A stretch of 64,000 nucleotides of DNA. Origin: Theocolax elegans. Its lineage: Eukaryota; Arthropoda; Insecta; Hymenoptera; Cerocephalidae. How positions within the stretch are numbered: position 1 is the first letter of the stretch; every line of letters starts with the position of its first letter. Position numbers and translations under genes: made by a program. The stretch lies in the NCBI GenBank assembly GCA_026168455.1, contig CM047425.1:44898362-44962361 (forward strand), read 5' to 3'. This document shows, one piece after another, positions 53,781 through 64,000 of the stretch. Under the pieces are notes generated by a model that saw nothing but the letters and a program-made list of their open reading frames with translations, was not told where the DNA came from and did not search any database.

Positions 53781-54951
53781 GGCGTTGTAGATCCTCGAAC
53801 AAATCTTGATCTCGTAACTCCTGACCGTATTCATTCAAAAATTCATTTTCGAAGTCATACCAGTTACGTAAAGAAGATTGGACGGCCCTATACCAAAATA
53901 GGGCTGTCTTCTTAAACACGCAAGGCAATGCGCTCAGAATACGCCGGTCAGAGTACTGGTCGTCATTCCTGAAGTCTTGTAAACTATCTAGGAATTCTTC
54001 GACATCGTCGTTGGTCTCCCCATCGAACGATAGACCCCAGTCTCTGAGGGCTCTTGCACAACCAGGCCGATCCTTTTTTCTCTCATTGGTGGCTGGTCGT
54101 ATCCCAAAGGGACTAATGCACTCATGTCCTCACTTTGGTTATACGTATCACGCCGGTGGACATCTCGACTCGGCGATGGTACTCAACTACGTCTGTCAGG
54201 GATGCGCTTCTTGCGATATTTTCTCGCATAGTAAGCGGTTGTATCCTCCCTATTTGCAGCGTAATATTCGTCCGAATCTAAGTTGCCATTAGAATCGGTT
54301 TGAGTACCTTGATCGCGTCTAGCAACAGCTCGCTCGTGCTCGACGGGATCATCTGTTGTAACCATTGTCACACTGTGTAAAGACTTCCCTCCTAGTGTAA
54401 ATCCTTTGACTACGATCGGATGTGTGAGACTTACGATTCCTTTCCTTCGGTAACCGTCTAGAAGTGGACGTTTCACTCCTGTGATAGCGCTCACCTTCCG
54501 AGAACGATTCATCATCTGCTTCTTCTGGTGCTGGCGCATATCTGCGTGAGGAGGTCCTGTTGTTATGCTTGTCATAACTAACCTTCCTCTGACATGTACC
54601 GTATTGATCATGACTGTGTGAACGATAATCTGGAGCTTCCCTCCGATTATCAGTCGACTGCCTGCGATCGTTGGAAGGTAGTTCATAATCCCTGCTCGTC
54701 TGTTGCCGCGACTTATTTGACTGAATCTCCGAAGCGCGCTTTTTAATAGCTCCAGAACTACTAAATTGGTTGGGAGTGGACCGACCATGTGCATCGGAGT
54801 TCAGTCCAAAATTGTTACGACGAATGGCGCCCCTTTCCACTGGATTGTGGTTACCAACCGACGAGTTACGCTGATCCCGGTGTGACGCATGTGGTGAATT
54901 TATTGCATGCGTCTCACCTAGACCAGTATGTGTGGCGGTCGACACCGTCAA
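53640..54951 (-). pseudogene. gag: Gypsy-C gag
   Basis: The N-terminal part (54951-54349) is Ser/Arg/Asn-rich. The frame then shifts (54794-54183 is open in the next frame, containing DQGTQTDSNGNLDSDE) and shifts again before the capsid-like region 'SLRNWYDFENEFLNEYG' and 'LQRRTQGKGEKVVKYLNCF' (53928-53700). No zinc knuckle is found because the end of gag is deleted. Confidence 0.75.
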
Positions 54952-55051
54952 TTGTCTCGAAGGAGGTGCATTAGCCGTCGGAATTGCCGCTTCTGTGTCA
55001 ATGCCTGCTGCATTAACGACCTGCGCTCCTAGCTGTGCTGCGGCCCCTTAT

Positions 55052-55425
55052 TGTTAGGGTGCCGTAACCTCAGCTTCCTTTTTTAAATTCTACCTGTCCA
55101 CTGTTATGTATGGAGGTAATATTCTCTCCGTACATATCAGTATATAATTTAAAGATGTATTCCTTAGACTAAGATTAGTTAATAAATTAATTAATTTTGT
55201 TTATGTAAAATAATCCTTTTTATTTCACACTCTCAAAGAATGCTCTAACGCACACTAATATTCACACACTAATTAATTATACACAAAAATAATTAAGGTG
55301 ACGTATGTGAGGCATGACGCACTCACATACGTACTCCGACACTTATTTTCAGAAATAATAAAACACAAGATACCTGCAAAATATAAATTAATTATGTACA
55401 TGACGGGATAAACGTGCCCGTCACA
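55052..55425 (-). repeat. 5' LTR of Gypsy-C (374 bp, probable)
   Basis: On the minus strand it begins TGTGACGGGCACG and ends CACCCTAACA immediately before the gag leader. The ends have TG/CA form and the position fits, but no second copy is in the window to confirm the boundaries. Confidence 0.6.
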
Positions 55426-56382
55426 CTATATTCGTGATTTAACGATGTTTTCCCAACATGTACACCTTTAAGAGTTAACGAATGTCCTCAAAATTTGAAT
55501 ACTTAAAATATTCAGTAACAGTTAAAAGATGTATTAAAAGTGTTCTTTTAAAAAATTCAATTATTTTTAAAAAATACTATAAATATTTTATGTATATAAT
55601 ATTAAATTGTAATTTACACAAAAAGTATTTTTTTCTGAAACTAATTTTTGTTTCTTATTTATAGAAGAATTAAAAAAGTATTCTTTTTAATGATTTATGA
55701 GACTTAAAGAACTTTTTTTTTAATTCTTAATAAATGACCCTGTAACGGATATATGTTAAATCTATAGTATTTCAATTAAGAGAATGTCAAAGCTAGCGAT
55801 TTTATTGATGTACAGGAGTCACCATTCTAATGTTTTTCAATAACTAAACCAGTTTTTTGGGAATTTGAAACCAGATCTTCATTCTGTACAGTTGCAAGTA
55901 ACTTGTCAAATTTTGGTGCAAATTCATTGGGCATTTACGAAGAATAGTGCGAAACTGTAATCTTTACACAACATAATCTGATTATTGTAAATTACACTAA
56001 ATGTTTGAAAAGTTACTTGCAGTACTATATAAAATGGGGCTCTGATCCCAAAAATCGCCAAAAACTGGTTTAGTTATTGATAAAAATTAAAAATAGTAAT
56101 TTTTATATGTCGATAAAATCGCTAGCTTCGACGTCCTCTTGAGTTATTAACAGAAGCGTAGTGCATTGTTTTTTACAGCTAACGCATAAAGAAAAAAATG
56201 GGAAGCGCATACGTAGTACACGTTTTGGACACGCAAAGTTGATCCGTCTGTCAACTACATTTTATATTTGAAAAAGCGAAAAAAATTTGACGACATCTCA
56301 GGATCTAATAATCCACCTTTAATGCTTCTGTTTTAATTTGATACAGCATGTAAAAGTATTAACAATGGTGTGGCTTAAGTAT
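55426..56382. other. AT-rich, no gene; inverted repeat at 55790-56130
   Basis: 55480-55740 has ATTCTTTTTAA-type repeats like those near 41000-41170. Two strings around 55800-55870 (CTAGCGATTTTATTGATGT, ACCAGTTTTTTGG) recur inverted at about 56060-56130, marking a decayed palindromic element. Confidence 0.5.
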
Positions 56383-57225
56383 TGTAACGGAGTGAGAACT
56401 GGGGAATAGAAGGCCCCGGTTAGGCCCAATTTGTCCCAACTTACCAATCTAATAAGTATAATAGTCCCACGATGCGGCCGGGAATCACTACTTTGATTGC
56501 CGCGCAATGCCGTTAACAACGCCAAACACTTTATTTGGCTTTAAAACCGTGTGTTGGGCCCTATGCCCAAAATTGCCAACTAGAGTATACGCCGGAGAGG
56601 ACGGTATTCGTCGAAAAGGATTATCACCGGGAAATATATATTAACAAGCGAGATATTTGGTTAATCGGCGAGATGGACGATTAACCAAAAGAGTCAAATT
56701 TATTAAATACATAAACAAAATATCAATTGGTTAACAATAACAATTAAGGGGTAGTAGCACCGTCAACTACCCCCGAGGTCAGCACGAAAATAATCAAGGA
56801 AAAATCAATATTACTCGCGTAGTCGGCAACGGATCCGGGAACGATCGGTCGCTTAACCTAGCAACTTAAACTCCCGGGAACCACCGACCTGACTACCCGA
56901 GCGCGATTTGTCGCGAGAGGGGGAAAAGAGGGGAACGCTCCCTCACCTGGACCGTACCAGGAACTCGGGAAAATATTAACACGCGGGTCCAACGTGGTGC
57001 ACCACTCACCTTTGTATTCGCGAGGCACCGCTCGAAATACTTTTAAACGGCGGGAACGGTCACGCTGAGTCTCCCCGTCTATCTCTCTTTCTCTCTCACT
57101 CCAACGGGAGATTTCGACCCGGTCTTCCGTGGACGGAATTTGGAGTGGTGGAGGCGTACGGCTCTTTCTCGGGGTGTTGGGTCTTGTGGGGCAAGCCTGT
57201 CCGTACCCACACTGTGTCACTCACA
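56383..57225. repeat. LTR-like block (possible solo LTR)
   Basis: It begins TGTAACGGAGTGAG and a plausible end is GTGTCACTCACA at 57225, giving 843 bp with TG/CA ends. It is GC-richer than its surroundings and resembles the 30639-34170 block in style. No matching target duplication was found. The 120-codon minus ORF inside shows no family signature. Confidence 0.4.
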
Positions 57226-58440
57226 CCCACACTTCTCCGGTATCAAGATAAAAAAATGCGGTATATCGGCATATACCACGATACTGTGCGCGCGCTATAT
57301 CCCTCCTATTAGCTGGGCGCGCACGACTCTCCGCGCAGCGCTGTATATACTCTTTCGCGTTGCTCATCTGGTCGGTAACTCACTTACCGTTATAGTATCA
57401 AATAAAAAATAATTTACGTGATGAATATAATGCACTTTATTGTTTAATATTATAGCAACGATACATGTATTTACATTCAAATAAAAAATTATTAAAAAGT
57501 ATAAATGTTAGTAATGAATAGATAACTAAGTTGTAGAACATGATTATTGTCTGGAAAATTCGAAATATTGTTGTCATTTAACGTCGAGAAAAATACACAC
57601 ATATTTTTCATAAATGTCAAATAGCGAGTAATTATCTATTTATTACTGTAGCCTTATTTACTTATCAATTTATATATTTATATATATTTATATATTTATA
57701 TATTTATATATATTTATATATTTATATATATTTATATTTTTTATATATTTATATCTATTCGTATATCTTCTTCTTTTGTATTAATAGCCATAATATTACA
57801 ACTTCCATTTTCATTTTTCACTATTCCTTTGCCTATATATATATATCCTTGTGACTTACATCAATTTTGGTAAGCATCCTTCTTTTAATTCAGTTTGTAC
57901 CAGGTTAATTCTTATAATTTGTCTCGATCGTGCCTTTAAATTATAACTTTCTTTTTTATTATATTCTTATTTCTCTATTCATTTATGTTTGTTTTCTTCA
58001 TATCCTCTGTTTCATTTTGTACGGTCATTATATCTTTGCTATCTGTATATTTCATCTCGACATTTCTTTTATTAAAAATTTCTTCTTAAAGATTGTCAGG
58101 CATAAATAGTATCGGATTCATAACGCCTCCTCATATCATTAGAGCGTTGTAATGATAAGAGATGACTGCTTTTTCTTGTTAAATAACTTCTTCTTAACAT
58201 TCCATCTTATAGAATGGGAAAGTTATTTGGCACGATGTGAAATTTAACAGGATTACTGTAGTATCGAAAACTCACCGATATTATTTATAATTTTTGATAA
58301 TATTGTTATGTATGATTATAAAGGAAAAAAATGGTAGGTTATATAATAAATTAAATAAACTCATTTGAGCAGAAATTAATACACATTTATTGGCTCAAAA
58401 AGAAAAGAGGGAAAAAGCCAGAAAGGCATAAAAAAATCCT
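57226..58440. other. Intergenic; TATATT microsatellite
   Basis: A CG-rich piece (57226-57390) is followed by AT-rich DNA with (TATATT)-type repeats at 57665-57765. No gene seen. Confidence 0.55.
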
Positions 58441-58499
58441 CGATCCATCTATCATGAAGGTCAAGCATTGTTTGGATCCCTCTGGCACATGGAGTCTTA

Positions 58500-60468
58500 T
58501 CGCTGTAGAATAGTCATCTTCTTCATGTTGTTTACTGTTTCGGTTACAAGATGCAATCCGTTCTCCTGGGTGGCATCGTTGAGCATTACCTGCATTATTT
58601 GATGATTTCTCATTGATTGAACCTAAGCATCTTGGTTGATTTCGTTTGACTTCGGTTGGTTCGAGGGGTTTTCGTTCGCCAATTCGGCATGGCGAGCCCT
58701 GTTGAAGTTTAAAAGCTCATCATTTTGTCTGTAGTTTCCTTGGTTTTCAGGTCTCGCTTGGTAGTCTTCTTAAGGTCTTCATTGTTTATAATTATTACAA
58801 TTTTGATAATGAGTCCGAGAGTTTCGGTCCTCGAAATTTTCCTTCTAAATTTACTTCTTAGATCATTTTCGTGGCTATTTCTTGGTTCTGAATAATTATC
58901 TTGGTGATAATCGTTCTGGTAATTGTTTCGATAATTTTGTGGTCGAATTTGGTCGCTATTTAGTCTATACTCTCGATAATTTTGACTAAAATCAGAATAA
59001 TTGTAATTATTCCTTCGCGTCGGGTAACTCCTTGATCTATTTTCTACTTTGTTCTCGCGTTGTACAAATCTTATCTGTCTAGAATGATTGGAAAACCTAT
59101 TATTGTTTTGTCTCTAGTTGTAGTTAGGCTTTCTGTATCTAGAAGCGGCAGAATATTCTGCCATCTCCCAAACTTGTTCGTTTTGTTTGCTGTATTTATA
59201 TCTATTATTACGCAGATTCCTAGCTACAATTCGGGTCTCGATTCTTACGGCTTCTCTATATGCTTCTTCGAGATTGTTTGGATGACTGGCGTTCACTTGG
59301 CGGGAGATGTCTACGGGTAGTCCTCTCATGAAAATGTCCAATGCTGTGGTATTCAAGGGTTTCATCAAGGTATTTATATCTTGAATTCGTTCGATTTCTT
59401 CTCGCAGTGCGTTACAGGCTCCACTTATCAAAATTTATAGATACTCGTAATAGCCTCCAACGGTGTCTCCTTGTCTCATACGCAGATTATTTATTTCATT
59501 CGCGTAGTAGGAATAATTATTTCTTGGAGCGAATCTGGTCTTTAGATGTTTAATCAGATCTTCGACCGTATTAAACTGCTGTCTGTAGGTGCCATCCCGA
59601 GCACTTCCTTCTAGTCGTCCTAGTATGGCTTTTACGTAATGTCCTTGTTGGTCTGCTGCGACATAGATTAATCCATTTCGTATATCTTCCCTGGCGGAAA
59701 TAGTATTTGAAAATAACTGCAAATAACTAAAATATTTAGTTGGGTTTGACACGCTAATCACTATTATTTGTAGTTATTTGCAGTTATTTACAGTTACAAA
59801 TAATTATCTGCAGTTATTAGTCTTTGTTGAAAGTTATAACACAAAATTTGACAGATATTATAAAAGTTAATAGCAATTATTAGCAAATATTAGCAGTTTT
59901 TATTTGTTTTTAATAGTTATTTGCAATTATTTGCTATTATTTGCACTTCTATTTTTGTGCTATAATATAATTATAAAGAAATTGCATATAACTCCAAATA
60001 ACTGAATATAACTGCAAATAATTGGTATAATCTATTAGTAACTGCTAAAAACTGCAAATAATTGCTAATAATTATTTCTAAAAACTATATAAACCTACTT
60101 AGAATTTGACAAAACTGCAAATAACTGCAAGTAACTGCTAATAATTGCAAATAACTGTTAATAACTGCAAGAAACTGCAAAGAGTTACAAATAATAGTTA
60201 ATAGCGTCTCAAACCCAACTAAATATTTTAGTTCTTTGCAATTATTTCCAGTTATTTACAGTTATTTGCAGTTATGTACAGTTATTTGCAGTTATTAGCA
60301 TTTACTATTTCCGCTAGGGTTGTATGAAATCTTTAAGTAGCATATTGCGCCCATCAAAAAATCTAATGCCTAACAGCGCATTTTGTAATGCAAAGGTACC
60401 GCCATTGTGGTCATCATGGCCGCGGTTGTGTTCCACGAGTCATTACGATTTTGTTCCTGGTTAGCCAT
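58500..60468 (-). pseudogene. gag: Decayed Gypsy gag (Gypsy-D), split by a MITE
   Basis: Starts at a minus-strand ATG (60466-60468; MANQEQNRNDSWN) and, after a shift, reads FFDGRNMLLKDFIQ. It is then interrupted by the element 59689-60326 and resumes EDIRNGLIYVAADQQGHYV, NTVEDLIKHLKTRFAPRNNY, a stop near 59435, then NTTALDIFMRGLPVDISRQV. The end (to about 58500) is Asn/Arg-rich like other insect Gypsy Gags. KTRFAPRNNY and the domain order resemble Gypsy-A Gag (KKYFAPRRKY), so it may be a related lineage. No pol follows. Confidence 0.72.
59689..60326. mobile_element. Self-similar MITE built of AACTGCAAATA repeats
   Basis: The ends CCTGGCGGAAATAGTA and TACTATTTCCGCTAGGG are inverted repeats. 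Between them dozens of imperfect AACTGCAAATA / TATTTGCAGTT units run in both orientations, with AAATATTTAGTTGGGTTTG near one end and its complement near the other. It interrupts the Gypsy-D gag frame. Confidence 0.82.
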
Positions 60469-61340
60469 TTCTGAGTTGATTATAAAATATCCAACGTTTT
60501 TACATAATATACAATACAATACAACTTACGAAATAATAGGTTATGTTGGCTTCAAACTAATTTGAAATGCGAATCGTATTGATTAAATAGTCGGCGCTTA
60601 GAGCTGCCTAGTCAAACTTAGGATTATGTATAAATTGTTCATAATTCGGGAAAAATGAAAAATATAATTTCCTTTTTGGAATAATAGAAAAATGGAAAAT
60701 GAACCTAATAATCCTTTCTGTTATAGATTTTAAACGCGAGGTGAATATTAATATCCAAATTAGAACAAGTACATATATAACAGAACTAGCTAGGAAGTAA
60801 AAGAAAACAAAATTTCTATTCGTGATCTATTAAATCAATAAATATCGAAAAACTATTAATAGCAGAATAGAAAAAATCTAAATAATTTATACGAAAATGA
60901 ACTGCTATTTATAGGGAAATTAAAAAAATTAAATATCTTATCTGTTAAAATTTACTGAGTAACCTTCTTAGATTGTCAATGAACTGTAAGAGAAATTTTA
61001 TCATTAATCTTTTAATTAATTAAGGATTTTTATTATTTTATCTCTAGAAATAGTCAAAACTTTTTTTTTACCAGTAATGATACAAATAATATTTCTTAGT
61101 TCGAAATTATTAATTTATATATTTTCCTATGGAAACGGATTTTATTATCTCGACAAAAAAGCGTAATATATATTCTTATTTTAATTATTTAAATTATTTC
61201 TAATTATAATTATTTAAATTAATTAAGTCCACATTTATCAGTTATATTTTAATTCTAATGATTTATGAGGTAAAAATAGGAAAAAAGTTACAAATAGTGG
61301 ATAAAAAGATGAATAAGAAGAAAAACAGTCAGTGAAAGTG
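60469..61340. other. AT-rich, no gene
   Basis: AT-rich sequence with no ORF or repeat that I recognise; it may include the leader of Gypsy-D. Confidence 0.5.
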
Positions 61341-64000
61341 TTATCTCAGATAGGAAAGAAAAAAAACGAAGTGAAATCGAAACATAAATTCGAGTGAAGA
61401 CTTCGAGGTTAGAGTTGCTAACACCAACATGAAGGATGAAAAAGAAAAGTTGGACAAAAAGGAGATAAAAGAACACGAGGAGACGAAAAAAGGAAGAGGA
61501 CGATCAAGGAAACAGGTAGAGGAAAAAAAAAGAAACGGAAACAATGATAAGGTACATGAATTCGCGTAAAACGGCTTTTGAAATAAAATTCGGGAAGGAA
61601 AAACATAAAACGCTAAGATCACCGGAGAGGAAAAGAAAGGGAGAGAGCGGAAGAAGGTCGGCGGAAGACGAAGATGATTCGAACCGTCCATGTAAAGCGC
61701 AGAAAGAGAGGTAGAACGACGAATTGATGGAAGGAGTAAATGAGACGAAAAACGCTAACGATAGCAAGGAATGCAGGAATGATAAAGTCTCAACAGGAGT
61801 GCAATCAGATGCAGCAAATAGTGTGGAGGAAATGAACGCAGAGATTAGACAAAATTAAACAATCTGATAGAAAGAAAAGAGAAAACATATTGGAAAAGAA
61901 CATCGAGAAATTATCTGTGGAAAAAGTAAGCAGGTTAGAAAGGGAAGTTATTAACCAAACACACGTGCAGAAGAAGAAAAAGAATACGGTAACAGAGAAA
62001 GGAATAAGTGAAGAGAAGAACTAAGGAAATATATTAATGTATTAGTAGACAAAGAAAACATGAAAACGGGTGACGATGTAAACATTCGAGAGAGATAAAA
62101 AATGAAAAATAAAAAGGAATCAAATAACACCGATGAGAGATACTACTTAAAAGCAACACCAGAGGCATTAAATGATAAGGAACTAGAATATAAAATTAAG
62201 GAAAGAAAGGAAAGGAATAAAAAGATAACGATAAAAAGCATGAGAACGGTTGGAAATGTCAAAGAAGAAGTAAAATCATTAATAAGAAAAAGACAAGGAT
62301 TGAATGCATATATTAATAGGATAAGAGCTATAGGAGGTGGTCTAGTACTGGAGTTGGCATCGATGAAAAACAAAGTTGAAATCATGAAAAAGAAAAGACT
62401 ATTTAAAGGAATAGGAGTTTGGCTGGAAGACGACTACACAAAAAGGGAAGAAGAGGTTCACCAGTGGCTCAGGAAAATCAAGAAAGAAGAATCAAAGAGA
62501 TATCATACGGTCAGGACAGGGTATATGAAGATACAGGTAGACGAGGAGTAGTACGAGTGAAAGAAAAGAAGACGACATTTCGTGGCGAAAACAGGTGTAG
62601 GAGTAGGAGAGAGAAACAATAAGGTAACAAGGGGTGAAGCTAGGTTAGTTCCATGGAATATATCAGGTATTAGAAATGTAAGAGAATCATCGGAGTTTTT
62701 GAAAAAATACGATATTATAATGTTAAAGGAAACATGGTTAGAGGGGAAAAATAAAAAATCAATACTAAACGATTTAGATAGAGGCTATTTATGGAAATCA
62801 AAAAATGCGATTAACCTAAATAAGAAAGGGAGAGCAAAAAGAGGGATACTCATAGGTATACTAAAAAAAATTAAAGGAAAAATAGAGTTATTGGAATGGA
62901 AATTTAGAATTGTAATATTAAGCGTTAAAATAAAAAAAAGAAAATGTAAGAATAATTACAATTTATAATAATAGTCAAGGCCTAAATAAAGCGTTAAACG
63001 AATTAAAGCAACAAATAGAAGAGGGGTTAACGAACAAAGACCAAATAATTATAATATGTTATAATAGGTGATGTTAATAAACATATGTGAAGAAATGGGA
63101 ATTAAAATAAAAAAGGAGTTTCGATGGGAGATAAAGAAGGTAAATTAACATTTGTAGGAGAAGGGGGGAGTCAGTGTGAGATTTAGTGTTAGAAATAGAA
63201 ACGTTAGGGAATATTATAATTGACAAAGTAAAGGTAGTTCCTAGAATAGAATCAGATCACTTACCAATGACATGAGCATAGTTAATTAAATTGGGATAAG
63301 GTTAAACAAAATGATTATAAAAATGAAATGGAAGAAAAAGGGAACAATATCTCTAAGGAGGGAAAAACAGCATAGGAAAGGTGGGACTTTTTAATAAAAT
63401 CAATCTGGAAAACAGCTAAAAAATTAAATATGACAAAGAAACTGAAAACCAAAAATAAGAAATTACTATTTTTAGGAGAAGAAGCGAGTGAACAAAAAAT
63501 GAGGGTTTGGAAATGTCTAAAAAAATGGTTGATAACTAAAAAGACTGAAAGTCTTCTTAGTGGAATTAAAAATCGAAAGACAAAAACTGAAAAAGATTAG
63601 AGAGGAAAAAAGAAACGAGGAACTAAACAAAGAATAGAAAAGGGTATACAATAATAGAAAAATAGAAGATTTTTGGAAAGTGATAAATAATTTTAGGGCT
63701 AACAGAAAAAGAAAAGGAGAAGGAATACAGCAAAAAGAATGGGTTAACCATTTTAAAAATCTACTGGGGGGAACGTCCGATAGATATGCAGAGGGAGAAA
63801 AAGTAGGATATCTGGAAACGATAGAAAGTGTAGATAACGGGGTTCAGGAAAAGTATAATGAGGAGATAAATGGAGGAGAAATAAAAGTTAAGAAAAATGA
63901 AAAATAACAAAGCACCAGGGGAAGACAGACTATTAGTCGAATTTCTCAAAAGGCTTCCGCCGGTATGGCTTAAGGAAATAGCCGAGATTTTTAGTGATCT
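61341..64000 (+). pseudogene. Decayed LINE (non-LTR retrotransposon), 5' half, runs off window
   Basis: Purine-rich plus strand. 61341-62100 is Lys/Glu-rich ORF1-like sequence broken by stops. 62102-62551 encodes 149 residues with Lys/Glu-rich helices and IRAIGGGLVLEL. 62582-62968 reads as an endonuclease start: WNISGIRNV, YDIIMLKETWLEG (catalytic Glu) and KGRAKRGILIG. 63000-63880 is full of stops. At 63896 a frame opens with NNKAPGEDRL, the RT entry motif, and continues to the window end (LPPVWLKEIAEIF). Minus-strand ORFs here are Phe/Ser-rich shadows. Confidence 0.72.

Larger units (their letters stand above)
51957..55425 (-). mobile_element. Gypsy-C: internally deleted Ty3/Gypsy element
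   Basis: Minus-strand order is LTR (55052-55425), gag, a residual protease end, RT, then integrase core, with RNase H and the integrase N-terminus missing. The 3' part ends at about 51957 next to the tRNA-like module, and no 3' LTR is present. Confidence 0.8.

Noticed and set aside
61288..61767. Phe/Ser-rich minus-strand ORFs
   Set aside because: Antisense of a purine-rich LINE ORF1; composition artefact.

Overview
The window is eukaryotic and almost certainly insect; ant or other Hymenoptera is my guess, not proven. The reasons are AT-rich DNA packed with nested transposable elements of insect type (Ty3/Gypsy, jockey-like LINE, foldback and TA-target DNA elements) and one short host-gene fragment, two exons that read as the start of the neurohormone subunit bursicon-beta (28333-28630). 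I see no rRNA, CRISPR or bacterial-style operon.

Region 1 (81-20418) is one giant, young, env-bearing Ty3/Gypsy element, here Gypsy-A. It has a 3.49 kb LTR, a 10.6 kb interior, and a 4-bp target duplication CAAT in a 108-bp satellite-like repeat whose empty version lies at 23438-23651. The gene order is two leader ORFs, gag, pol (protease, RT, RNase H, a long acidic/AT-hook linker, a macrodomain-like module, integrase), a captured-glycoprotein-type env, and a lysine-rich 3' ORF. The LTR carries an array of more than a dozen small stem-loops with a shared GCTG-N5-CAGC core and compensatory changes. The 3' LTR appears as two overlapping partial copies joined by a ragged seam, which may be an assembly fault.

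Region 2 (20419-38160) is noncoding repeat mosaic. It holds satellites, MITEs, a 1.2 kb CACTGA-ended element with a SAM-domain-like gene relic, three large foldback palindromes, a 150-bp hairpin, a tRNA-like module and the bursicon-beta exons. No later bursicon exon was found downstream.

Region 3 (38165-51758, minus strand) is a nest: a jockey-like LINE (zinc-knuckle ORF1 and endonuclease start of ORF2) is split by a 1.1 kb foldback and by a small AAAGAATTCTTTAA-ended element, which itself holds a 7.9 kb Gypsy element (Gypsy-B, tRNA-Lys primer site) with decayed gag and pol. The 5' LTR of Gypsy-B plus flank is tandemly duplicated (1.68 kb period), the copies differing essentially only by indels.

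Region 4 (51770-64000) holds a tRNA-like module, an internally deleted Gypsy element (Gypsy-C, minus), an LTR-like block, a decayed gag split by a self-similar MITE (minus), and the 5' half of a decayed LINE (plus) that runs off the window. Apart from the bursicon exons, all recognisable coding sequence is transposon-derived; only gag, pol and the 3' ORF of Gypsy-A look intact.
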